From assembly GCA_905221615.1 (NCBI GenBank), contig CAJNDT010006136.1, positions 549,001 through 613,000 on the forward strand: 64,000 bases of DNA. The letters run 5' to 3'. Below the pieces are notes generated by a model, which was given only the letters and a program-made list of their open reading frames with translations, had not been told where the DNA came from and did not search any database. This document shows, one piece after another, positions 54,685 through 64,000 of this stretch. This stretch comes from Symbiodinium sp. CCMP2592 (lineage: Eukaryota > Sar > Dinophyceae > Suessiales > Symbiodiniaceae). A program made the translations under genes and the position numbers. Position 1 is the stretch's first letter; each line of letters starts with the position of its first letter.

Positions 54685-57600
54685 ATGAGCGAACCGGAAC
54701 TTATTCCTGCAAGTCTGGATACAGTTACAAGCACCGTGAACCCTTTACAGCCCCCGGTCACGGGTGGCCATACAGGGAGCGGCGCCCCCGGCTTAGTTTT
54801 CCCGGCACCAGCCTCAGTCCAACAATTCAACGTCTTCGCACCACAGTATAGTGTTGAAGTACACGTTAACCAGATCAGACTGGAAGTCGGAGAACTAGAG
54901 GCTCAGGCAGAAGCAAGACACAGGCAACACATGCTGACCTATCAAGAAGCATCCGCAATTCACACAGCCGACTTGGAGCACAGAGCAGAACGAAACCACC
55001 TTGAAGTGGTAGCAGAACTGCAAGCAGCCTTGGCACAAAGCGAGTTCAAGGCGGCAAATCGTGAAAGGCTCCTGTTGTCGGAAATGACTTTGAGTCAAGC
55101 GCATTCCTATGATGAAGATCAAAGGTTGCGTCAAGAGTTAGCGGAACTTCAAAACAGCCGAATCACAGACGCATTGGATCAACATTTGGCGGAATCACGC
55201 TTTGCACAGAACCTCGAAGAACAGGCGAGACGGCACATCGAGAATTCCCAGGAAGTCATGGTTGAACAGTTCCAAGCACACTTTGAGTTGTTTAGGAACA
55301 GGCAGAAAGAAGAGTATGAGGCGTCCCTTGCTGTATGTAGGGAACAGAATGAAGAGCTTCAGGACAAGTTGGATTCTGCGGAAACTGCACTAGAGAAGGT
55401 CTTGGATCAGTACAATCCAGCTACTCCAAAGAGTCAGCCAGTGCCTGCTCCAAGTACCCCTGCAGGTCCTTCTGTCGTCCCCAAAGCTCCTCAAGCGCCC
55501 ATGTTCTCAATGCCGAACGTTATCCCCCAAGGCGCCAGATGTCTGTTCGAGTCAATGAATCCAGGAGGTTTGAATGCTCAGTCCATTCCGTCTGCAACAG
55601 CATCTTCAATCCCCAAGGCAGGACCTTCCCAGGCAGCGCCAGGAACAGCGGCCCCTCCAGCGGCCGATTCCGGCACGCCAGGGACGGATGCTTTCAACAC
55701 AGGTCTCCTAGAGACCCAAATGGCAATTCTTCAAAGCCTAAGAAACATAAGGGGTGAGAGCAAAACCGATGCTGACAAACCCAAAGTGAAAGAAGCAGAG
55801 TCTATCAGCCTTCCGGAGTTTCCAAGTCCAGAGTCGTATCGTTCGTGGAAAACGGCAGCTAGGGAAGCGGTCAGGGCAGCATCAGATTCACCTGATGAGG
55901 CGTTTAAATGGGTGATGAAGGCCTACGACAAAGACGCATCGCAGGAATCCCTTCGAGACCCCGAGAAATTCCTCACCCTTGACACGAAACTTCTTGCTGC
56001 ACTCACCAAAGTCGCTAGGGGAGAACTCTCCCGAGAAATCCTCATTTTTAAGGAGACAGAAGCGGCGAAATTCAGGGCGGTACGAGGACGACAGGTGCTC
56101 TACCTCTTCGATCAGTACTTCAAGACGAACGAGGAGGTTGGATCACTGTACTCCGTGGAGGACCTGCTGAAAGTAAGGTTAATCAATGACGACCTTTCAG
56201 TGTTCATTAGCAACTGGGAATCTGTCATGTCTGGGCTCAGCCACACACCGGACGAAACGACCCTAAGAGACATTTTCCTTCGTGAACTCAGGCAGTCCAA
56301 GAGACTAAAGTACGATCTTGAGATTTACGACAGGGCAGCAGAGGGCACGGATCAGCACACGTACAAGTTTCTTGTGAAGTCACTTAAGGATCTTTTGACC
56401 CGAGAGCGCAAACGCAAGAACCGTGACCGCATCGCAAGATCTCACGGAGATAAGTACGGTGCCCCTGCCTCAAAGTCTCCGGGCCGAACTTCCAGCCCCT
56501 CTTCAAGAGGAGGCCGTGGCAGATCGCAGAGCCCAAGGCCAAGATCACCCAGCAAAGGTAGATCCCAGTCTCCCAGCAAGCCTAGGACACCTAGCCCAAA
56601 GGGAGTATGCTATGATTACCTCAAAGGAACTTGCAAGCGAGGCAATAACTGCCCTTTCCTTCACAAGAAGAGATCATTGTCCCCCAAAGGCGACAAACCC
56701 AAGAAGAAAATCAACGTGACATGTAAGTTCTGGAAAGAAGGCAACTGCAACAAGGGTGATAAATGTCGGTTCCAGCATAAGGACATAGAGAAGCCCTCAG
56801 CTCCAGCACCTAAGTCCGAAGCAGCCCCGGCAGCTCCAAAGCCAGGGTCACCCAGGGCCAACTCTCCTGCTCCGCGCAGAGGGAGAAGTCCCAGGGCTAA
56901 GTCAAGTGACAAGGCCCCAAAGACGGCCGCATGCGCCATCGCGTTCGAGAATACAGCGGATCTTGAGATCTCGCCAAAGCTCGCTATGGCAGCGTCACAT
57001 GACGAGGACTACTGGGAGGTAGACTTCACCGGCAACAAAATCATCCGCCACCACAAGAAGTACCGAACAGATTGGTATGTTCCTGACAATTCATGTCCAG
57101 TGAACCCCAAGAAGCTTAGGAGCCAAGCTAAGCTCGAGCAGGTTTTGCCGGTCTCCCCTTTCGTGGGAAACAAGATCTACAACTGGAGGAAGACCCCAAC
57201 CAAAGGACCCGGCAGCACATGGGTAGGTAAGACGATCTTCTACATGCAAGAACTCCCTAAGGTGAGTTTCGACAGCACCGTAGAAATGATTGCCATCGAA
57301 CCGGAAGGAAAGCAGAGAAAGCATGCCTACCTTCCCAGGGTTTATGATGAAGTCTATCCCACTGTCGAGGCATGTCCACGCTCGAATCCTAAGGATCTGA
57401 AAAGGGCTCTTGTGTGGGCAAAGCAGTTTGCCACCATGATCGAATGCATGACTCACGACACGCCTGCGGGATGCGGGTATGAATGCATGGAGGAAGGCTT
57501 CCTCTGCGAGGAGTGCGAGCGACTTGCACGTCCGTCATGTGCAGGTCTGGTCCCCGGCTTAGAATTCCTAGCGGATACCGGAAGTGAAGAGGACCTCATC

Positions 57601-57999
57601 AGCAAGTCGGACTGCAGAACTCACTTCCCCGACGTACCTATTGAACCTGCCTCACGTCCTGTTTCTTTGATCACCGCCAACGGGCCGGTAAAAGGTAACG
57701 AAGCCGTTAAGCTAGAGGTCCCTGAAATCAACAAAATCCTCGAATGCTACGTGCTAGATTCAACGCCGCCGGTGTGCTCTGTTGGTAGGAGATGCATGGA
57801 TGAGGGCTTCGATTTCCATTGGTACGCAGGGAAGACGCCTTACTTCGTGACACCTGAAGGCCGGAAACTTTACTGCAAGCTGCGCGGGCGAGTCCCGGTA
57901 ATTGGGGATGGTACAATCGCCGTTCCCGCCAAGGATGAGAAAGCGGCTCATTCGCCAGTCATCCAGGCAACATCGGGTTTTCCCCGTTCAGCGGCCTAA
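54685..57999 (+). CDS. R3 gag-protease polyprotein
   Basis: 1104 codons, ATG 65 bp after the primer-binding site, TAA at 57997. Residues ~55-250 form a long coiled coil. A proline/alanine linker follows to ~365. The capsid-like part (~370-580) starts near SISLPEFPSPESYRSWKTAA. A Ser/Arg/Pro-rich basic stretch (~590-640) precedes two CCCH zinc fingers (C642 CYDYLKGTCKRGNNCPFLH; C680 CKFWKEGNCNKGDKCRFQH). The aspartic protease lies near the end (EFLADTGSEEDLIS, active-site D964). There is no CCHC knuckle; the CCCH pair probably replaces it for RNA binding. The last 60 bases overlap the pol frame. Confidence 0.85.
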   Translation: MSEPELIPASLDTVTSTVNPLQPPVTGGHTGSGAPGLVFPAPASVQQFNVFAPQYSVEVHVNQIRLEVGELEAQAEARHRQHMLTYQEASAIHTADLEHRAERNHLEVVAELQAALAQSEFKAANRERLLLSEMTLSQAHSYDEDQRLRQELAELQNSRITDALDQHLAESRFAQNLEEQARRHIENSQEVMVEQFQAHFELFRNRQKEEYEASLAVCREQNEELQDKLDSAETALEKVLDQYNPATPKSQPVPAPSTPAGPSVVPKAPQAPMFSMPNVIPQGARCLFESMNPGGLNAQSIPSATASSIPKAGPSQAAPGTAAPPAADSGTPGTDAFNTGLLETQMAILQSLRNIRGESKTDADKPKVKEAESISLPEFPSPESYRSWKTAAREAVRAASDSPDEAFKWVMKAYDKDASQESLRDPEKFLTLDTKLLAALTKVARGELSREILIFKETEAAKFRAVRGRQVLYLFDQYFKTNEEVGSLYSVEDLLKVRLINDDLSVFISNWESVMSGLSHTPDETTLRDIFLRELRQSKRLKYDLEIYDRAAEGTDQHTYKFLVKSLKDLLTRERKRKNRDRIARSHGDKYGAPASKSPGRTSSPSSRGGRGRSQSPRPRSPSKGRSQSPSKPRTPSPKGVCYDYLKGTCKRGNNCPFLHKKRSLSPKGDKPKKKINVTCKFWKEGNCNKGDKCRFQHKDIEKPSAPAPKSEAAPAAPKPGSPRANSPAPRRGRSPRAKSSDKAPKTAACAIAFENTADLEISPKLAMAASHDEDYWEVDFTGNKIIRHHKKYRTDWYVPDNSCPVNPKKLRSQAKLEQVLPVSPFVGNKIYNWRKTPTKGPGSTWVGKTIFYMQELPKVSFDSTVEMIAIEPEGKQRKHAYLPRVYDEVYPTVEACPRSNPKDLKRALVWAKQFATMIECMTHDTPAGCGYECMEEGFLCEECERLARPSCAGLVPGLEFLADTGSEEDLISKSDCRTHFPDVPIEPASRPVSLITANGPVKGNEAVKLEVPEINKILECYVLDSTPPVCSVGRRCMDEGFDFHWYAGKTPYFVTPEGRKLYCKLRGRVPVIGDGTIAVPAKDEKAAHSPVIQATSGFPRSAA

Positions 58000-60413
58000 T
58001 AAGGCACGCCAATGCAGCAGAATCCGAGCCGGAAGGCGAATCCTCGGGCAGTGGCCTCGACCCCAGGATCGAAAAAGCACTGAAAGAGGCTGCTCCGTTA
58101 GGCATAAAGGCGGAGTACTTGAACAAACCAGGTTGGGTTTCGCATCCTTCCTTTCCACAGATGATCGTGGGGCACTTTCCCAAAACCTTTAGAACGCCTG
58201 CTACAAGGTTTCCAAAGCACGTCATCCGGAGTACTTGGACTTATGTCAAGAAATGGCAGGAGATCGAAAAAGACGTGGATGTAAGGACGTTGGACAATCG
58301 GGTAGCCAAGCTCCCCTCTGATGCCTGCATTCTCAGTGTAACGATCTTTAAAAGACCTGTTGATGACCCCGAGCCGGAGCCTGACAGCGAAAGAGAAGCT
58401 GAAGCTGACCCAAAGGACGAAAAACGTTCAGCCCAGCTCAAGCTGCAGGCCAATAGCCCGGAGCACAAATTCACCCACCGTCCTAAGAACCCTTTCTGCA
58501 AGGTATGCCAAAAGGCCAAAATGCTAGCGCCACATGCCAGAAAGCGAGGGGGGAGCTCCACTATCTTTTCGAAGAAGTTCGGAGACCACGTGACGATTGA
58601 TCACATTGTGACCAAGGACTTGCGTGATTTTGGGATCGAAGGTGAGAAAGTTGCTCTTGTGGTTAAGGACGTGTTCACTAACTTTCGTTATGTGTACCCT
58701 GCAGGTACGAAGGAGTCGGAAGAGGTTTATGATTGCCTGTTGCACTACTTCGCTGTAGATGATGAACCAGGTATCATTTACTCTGACAACGCCCCCGAAC
58801 TCAAGAATGCTACTGGAAAATACAAAGTTCGTCACAACACCTCACGACCTTACGTCGATGAAAGCAAGTCTGTTGTTGAGAGAGAGATTCGAACTGTGCT
58901 CGAGGGCACACGGGCGAACTTGCTGCAGGCAGGACTTCCAACGAAGCTCTGGCCCTTAGCTGCTCAACATCACACTATGGCTCTAAACTTGTCCAAAAGG
59001 ATGGACACCGCGAAGATCCCATGGGACGAAAGGTTCGGTGAAGGGTTTAGCGGTAAGCTCATTCCTTTTGGTGCCAAGGTTCTCTATTGGAACAATCCCA
59101 AAGAGAACATCACAAATGCATCTAAGTTCGACCCAAAGGCCGAAGACGGTATCTTCTTAGGATACCACATTCAACCTGGCTTCATTTGGAGACAGGAATA
59201 CCTCGTAGCTCCCTTAAAGGGTAGCCAAGATGCAATTGACAATGACGACCTGAGAATCATTCGGGTCAAGCGCATGGAACCTCCGATAGGGGATATGGTT
59301 TTTCCTCTTGCGGTTTCCGAGGATCAGGGGGGTGATCCACCCAAGCTTCAGGATCAAGACTGTGTTTTCCCAGCTAAGGAGACGACACTGCCTCCTTCAG
59401 GTGGTATCGATGACATCTTTGGTCCTAAGGAACTTGATCCTTGGAACCCAGAGGGCAGAGACGTGGAGGGAGAGCTCGAAAAGCTTAGGCAGAGAGCTTC
59501 CGAACCCATTTCTGTTCCTGATGAGGACAAACTCCCTGAGGCTGATGGTAAGTCAGGTAGTGGTTCCAGCCCCCCGGAAGGGGATGGCCGTGGATCATCA
59601 ACTGACAAGCCGTCAGATAGCTCCAAACCGAAACTGCCTCCAAAGAGACATGATCCCTACACCATGCCCGACGGTAAACCTGTGCCTGAAGGATACAATT
59701 GGGATGGGATCAGACTTGTTCGAAACAAGAAGGGCTCGAAGCGACCCCCAGACACCTCTAGCGAGGAGTGGCACATGATGTCCCGCAATCAGCGCGAGGC
59801 TGACATCGAAAGGTATCAGTCTAAATGCCGTCGCGAGGAAGCCGCCCGAGCAGAGGCAGAAAGGGACGCTTCTCCAGCTATGCCCGTGATGACTTGTCAG
59901 AACGAGCCTCATCGTGTCAGGATGGCAACCCTCTACTGGGAAAAGTTAGGGGAACTTTCTGCTCTTGAGTATGCATTGGTAGCCAGGGTCGTCAACCAAG
60001 CTGAGATTGATCGCACCCCAGCAGCCAAGCAAGCCATGGACAAAGAGTGGCAGAAGCTAGTCGATAAATCTTGTTGGTTGCATTCGAAGGTTCGTGAGTT
60101 TCGCGATGTTTCCGCTGAGGCAATCAGGAAAGGCATCAAAACCCACTTCGGAAGAATCTTCGAAATCTGCAGCATCAAGGGCGACGAACTTCCAGAAGGA
60201 CACCCTGACAGGAAGTGGAAGGGACGTAGCGTGTTCCAGGGGAATCGGGTTTCAGATGAACACAACGATCATGCGATCTTCTCTGAACTCGGATCCAGCC
60301 CGCTTCAATGGAGGCCGCTAAAGTCATCGACGTCTTCGGTAGCCAGCCAGGGTACTCGAAGCAACAAGCTGACGCGAAGCAGGCTTACACGCAAGCATTA
60401 TTTAAAGGGGTAG
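57939..60413 (+). pseudogene. R3 pol: integrase and first part of RT
   Basis: Frame -1 relative to gag, open from 57939. It overlaps the gag end and has no good ATG, so a -1 frameshift (candidate at 57975) probably enters it. HHCC zinc site HKFTHRPKNPFCKVC; integrase D in VTIDHIV, SDNAPEL, and E in SVVEREIRTV; copia integrase C-terminus to ~59300. A charged linker follows (59330-59780). RT begins at DKEWQKLVDKSCWLHSKV with WKGRSVFQGNRV. The frame is lost after ELGSSP at 60299; the correct continuation is one frame over. The codons from 60302 to 60413 are spurious. Confidence 0.82.
57975..57981 (+). promoter_or_regulatory. candidate -1 frameshift slippery site gag/pol of R3
   Basis: G_GGT_TTT in the gag frame (heptamer GGGTTTT) fits X_XXY_YYZ and lies inside the 60-base gag/pol overlap. 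A downstream hairpin or pseudoknot was not established. Confidence 0.5.
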
Positions 60414-63400
60414 AAACTTGGGTCAGACTTCCGCGCAACCGGTGGCCTAAGGAATGGCGAGGGTTTTCCGATCCAGTCGTACCTTTAATGTTAGCCCTCT
60501 ACGGACACCCGGATTCTGGCGGAATCTGGGAAAAACACTGTGAAGACCAGTTGAAGACCGTAGGGTGGACCCCGGTTTTGCCCGAGATCTGGCAGTCCAT
60601 TTTCTATCACGCCGAACTTGACCTTCTGTTGGTCATCTATGTTGATGATTTCAAGATGGCTGGGCCAACTAAGAATCTCGCTAAGGGATGGGCGACAGTT
60701 GAGAGTGTCATCGACATGGATCCTCCTGAGCCTTTTGGTAGGTACTTTGGTTGTAATCATTTTGAGAAAACCCAGGTACAACTTCCCAGGTCCGCACATC
60801 CGTTTGCATACGTGTTCGACAAGAAGACGGCTGCTCCAGCCCGGGGTGACCCGAGGCCACGAGTTCGAGAAGACTTCTGGGAAGTCGACACCGAGCTTGG
60901 TGCAGTTGTTCGTCATCACGTGTATCCTAGGAAGAGGTTGTATGTTCCCACCAACAGGGATATTGAGGTTTTCCCAAACTTGTCAACAACCCGGGTAACC
61001 GCTTTCGATGAAGGTCCGATTGAGGAACACGATGTCAACCTTGACCCCAACCTTAAGCGCGAGGAGTGGTGGACCGGCCGATCCTTGTTCCCGTTACCAG
61101 GTCACGATGCCGAAAAGATCAGACACGCTCTAGCTGCCTCCAAAGGCAAGCCGTCTAGATCTAAGGCCGAGGCCAAAAGGGAAGCCAAGGAACAGAAGTT
61201 CAAGGGAACAGACACGATTTGCAAAGACGCTATTCCTTCAATGGATAAGCCCGTGAACGTTATGACATACGACATGAAAGACTTCCTGATTTCTTGTGTG
61301 GACAGGTACTGTGATCTCGCTAAGGTCTCGAAGCAGTCCCTTACCAACGTTCCAACTCCGTTTTCAGAGAACAGAATTGCTAAGCCTACCGAGGGGGAAG
61401 AGCCATCTGGGCGCCTCCAACCAATTGCTAGCAAGGTTCTCATGAAAATCCTATTTGCCGCTAGGATGGCACGATGGGATCTCCTGCGGGCTACTCAAAG
61501 CCTCGCCAGCAGGGTGACGAAGTGGAGCAGGGACTGCGATGCAGCACTTCACAGGCTTGTCTGCTACATCAACTCTTCACTTGATGTTCGGATGCAGGGA
61601 TTTATTGGGGATCGCATCAGTGAGTGTAAACTTTGGCTGTTCTGTGATGCAGATTGGTCTGGGGAACATGATCGCAAATCAACCTCGGGCTGTGCACTGT
61701 ATCTCGTGGGGCCAAACACCTACTACCCATTGAATGCCTTTTCCAAGAAGCAGACCAGTATCACGATGTCAAGCACAGAAAGCGAGGTCATCAGTGCTAA
61801 CCATGGTGTTCGCGCTCAGGGATTGCCCAGCCTCAGCCTTTGGATGTTCCTATGGCAACAGGTTGAGATCAATTCAGCCAACCATCAGGTTAGGCCAAAG
61901 AGACCTCCACCCATCAAGATTGATGGTGTTCTAGCAAGAGTTGACCCCGAACTTGACGAGATCAGATATGGGGGAATCCCAGGTGGGCGATCGGTAGCCA
62001 ATCTTCAGGGTTTGAATGTGGGCTTGAGTGATAAGTTTCGCGTTCAGTTCCTTGAGGACAACCAAGCGACGATCACGATCGTTCACAAAGGTGACAGTGA
62101 AAAGATGCGACACACTGATCGCACTCAGAACATCAGTTTTGGATGGTTGAAGCAGCAGTTTGAGGTGGAACATTTCGATATGGTCAATGTTGATACGCTC
62201 GAACAGGTTGCCGATATCTTTACGAAACCCTTCGCCGAGAAGACTAAGTGGCTTCACGCTCTCAGGTTGATCAACCACAATCTGTGCCCTACTGTTGCCA
62301 ACAAAGGTGGCAAGGACTCAGACAGTCATTTGGTTGCGAAACCTCAGATTGCAGCCGCCAGCCATGGCCGGCCAGATCTTGAAGCCACTGCTGAGGTTCT
62401 ACTTCAGGCTAAGGATTTTAGTTTTGAGGGTTTGCAATCAGTTGCATCACAATTTCCAGTGAAGGTGAGCAAGAGACGCAAGTCTCGTCTTACCACGAAT
62501 GACAATTCGTACTACCACAATTGGGGTTTCTTTTCGTTCAGTGGAATGCAAGGGATTACCAACATCACCAAACGGTACCCTTTGGCGTGTAGATACATGA
62601 ACGAGTGGATCAGCAAACATGCACGTCGCGATTTCACGTGGACTTCGATCGCGGTGAATCGTGACGCCAGATCCTTGTTGCATGCGGATTCACGGAACCT
62701 TAAGGGAAGTGAGAACTTCGCGATTAGTTTCGGGGATTTTTCGGGAGGTTTGTTGTGGGTTGAAGGAATGCCGGGACAAGGTCCGGCCACCCAGACTAAG
62801 GACAATGGAAGCATTGTTACTGGCGGAACTCACAACACAAAGCACTCTCCGTTGTACTTTGCCCCCGAGTCACACCATTGCGTGATGCCCTGGAAGGGCA
62901 CCCGGTTTGGATTGATCGCTTTCACTTCTTCCCAGGTAGATAGTATTAGCAATGAAGTAAGAGAACAATTGGAGATATTGAAGTTCAGGCTGCCCCAACC
63001 AGCTGCGGTCGCTGCTCCAGCCCGGCTTTCGCCGAGGCCAATTGCATGCACCGATCAGGGGGGTCTGGGACTTGAACGATGGTGGATTGCGGTTCGCCAC
63101 GAAACTCCATTACAATGGTTGCCTTTGACCCGCCTCATCACTTCTGTTCGCGATGAGGGGGGAGCAGTCATTATCACTTCACTTTCGCTTGTCACGGTGG
63201 TGATGACATCGCTCTCTAAAGGTGACTTGAGGAGGTTACAAAGGAGTCTTGTTGAGATTGGTGAATTGGCTCACTTGTTTTCCAGTAACTTCTGTGTTCT
63301 CTTGTGTGGGCCCGTCGACGAATTCATGTTCGACGGAATTAATGCCGAAGTTGCACGACTTGAAAACGCATATCTGGTGTGCGCAGGGCTCCAGGCATTG

Positions 63401-64000
63401 CCACTTGCGAACTTTGCTAAGGAAAGCTTCCGCTCAGGAAACCAGCATCTGATCGCTAAGGCATCTTACAAGCACGAAGTCGCAGATCATGATGATTTAG
63501 AGGATTTCACATCTTCACATCTTGCTAATCTTGCGAACTTTAGGAAGGTGCTTGCCTGCCCCTGTGCAGCGGCTCATCAGAGCACGCCAGAGATGATTAG
63601 TGATCCCCGAGTGCGAGCAGAAGGCGAGAACAAGCCGTCGGCGCCAGCGACGATTGCCGCATCGGGTGACTCAATCAAGCGGGAGTGGGCTCACTACCAT
63701 ATGTGGGCCGGTGTCTTCGGACACGAGCTCGGACTCAACCCAGACCGTGACTGGGAAGAGAGCGTGAAACAGCTCTACACAGGCGCAATCGCGCAAACCG
63801 CTTTGTCTACGTGTCTGGGAGATGTTGATCATGGCTATAAGGCCCTCCCTAAGGTGGCACGGATCAACGACGAGGGGTTGTCGCGTTTCCAGCCCGGCGA
63901 TAGCCGTGGCCGTGAAAAAGCCTGCATCATTGTTTCCGACTCTACCCTCATTTTCAAGGCTGGGGCGAGAACATTCGTTGAGATGGCGGAAGACTTTAAA
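60299..64000 (+). pseudogene. R3 pol: RT, RNase H, oxygenase-like domain and open C-terminus
   Basis: A single frame open for over 1230 codons to the window end. RT continues SSPASMEAAKVIDVFG, LALYGHPDSGGIWEKH, YVDDFKMAGP (60638-60664). A ~170-residue charged insertion separates RT palm from the thumb/connection (LFAARMARWDLLRATQSLA). RNase H: LFCDADWSGEHDRKSTSGC and SSTESEVISA (61640-61790), then VDTLEQVADIFTKPFAE. The oxygenase-like domain is at 62522-62938. About 350 further residues of unknown function follow, with a hydrophobic stretch (GAVIITSLSLVTVVMTSL). Joining to the previous frame needs one extra C at 60299-60301. Confidence 0.85.
62522..62938 (+). other. 2OG-Fe(II) oxygenase-like (TET/JBP-like) domain of R3
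   Basis: GFFSFSGMQGITNITKRYPL, TWTSIAVNRD, then LLHADSRNLKG (H codon 62681, D codon 62687), ISFGDFSGGLLWVEG, and ESHHCVMPWKGTRFGLIAFT (H codon 62876, R codon 62903, spacing nine). All four signature residues are present. Unlike R1 and R2, the domain follows RNase H. Confidence 0.68.

Larger units (their letters stand above)
54458..64000 (+). mobile_element. R3: copia-like retrotransposon, 3' end outside window
   Basis: Plus-strand element with primer-binding site, gag-protease ORF, and pol in copia order ending in RNase H, then an oxygenase-like domain and an unknown C-terminal region still open at 64000. The RT motifs (SSPASMEAAKVIDVFGSQPG, LALYGHPDSGGIWEKHCEDQ, YVDDFKMAGP) match the RT type abundant in dinoflagellate genomes. 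One base appears to be missing at 60299-60301, which breaks RT in this copy or reflects a sequence error. Confidence 0.88.

Overview
The window looks like nuclear DNA of a dinoflagellate. Three things point there: copia-type polyproteins of the kind common in dinoflagellate genomes, plant/alveolate-type telomere units (TTTAGGG/CCCTAAA) scattered everywhere, and short exon-like coding islands split by palindromic elements. The assignment is inference; euglenids and other algae share the telomere unit. There are no bacterial-style genes and no complete tRNA or rRNA genes.

Layout. 1-2860: telomere-like repeats and palindromes ending in a head-to-head TTTAGGG|CCCTAAA junction. 2861-12238: R1, a minus-strand Ty1/copia retrotransposon with identical 313-bp LTRs and target duplication AAACC, but a broken pol. 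12239-38714: a 26-kb mosaic of telomere-like arrays, palindromic elements of about 100-200 bp in at least eleven families, microsatellites, and about 35 short plus-strand coding islands that look like host exons. 38720-51149: R2, a 12.4-kb minus-strand copia element with identical 182-bp LTRs, target duplication CTAAG and one uninterrupted 3843-codon gag-pol-env-like ORF, so possibly active. 51150-54457: more mosaic, including a 665-bp terminal-inverted-repeat transposon nested in a palindrome. 54458-64000: R3, a plus-strand copia element cut by the window end.

How the parts relate. All three retroelements encode capsid/zinc-finger Gag, aspartic protease, DDE integrase, reverse transcriptase and RNase H. 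All three also carry a double-stranded beta-helix domain with the HxD...H...R signature of 2-oxoglutarate/Fe(II) oxygenases, closest by eye to the TET/JBP type. R1 and R2 carry it between integrase and RT; R3 carries it after RNase H. Their primer-binding sites match tRNA anticodon arms (initiator Met for R1, an Ile-GAU-like tRNA for R2 and R3), which implies copia-style half-tRNA priming. R1 and R2 both landed in CCCTAAA repeats.

The other notable system is the palindromes. Several sit inside host coding islands with target duplications, and deleting the element plus one duplicate restores a continuous reading frame. This is the behaviour expected of introner-like elements that act as introns with non-canonical splice sites.
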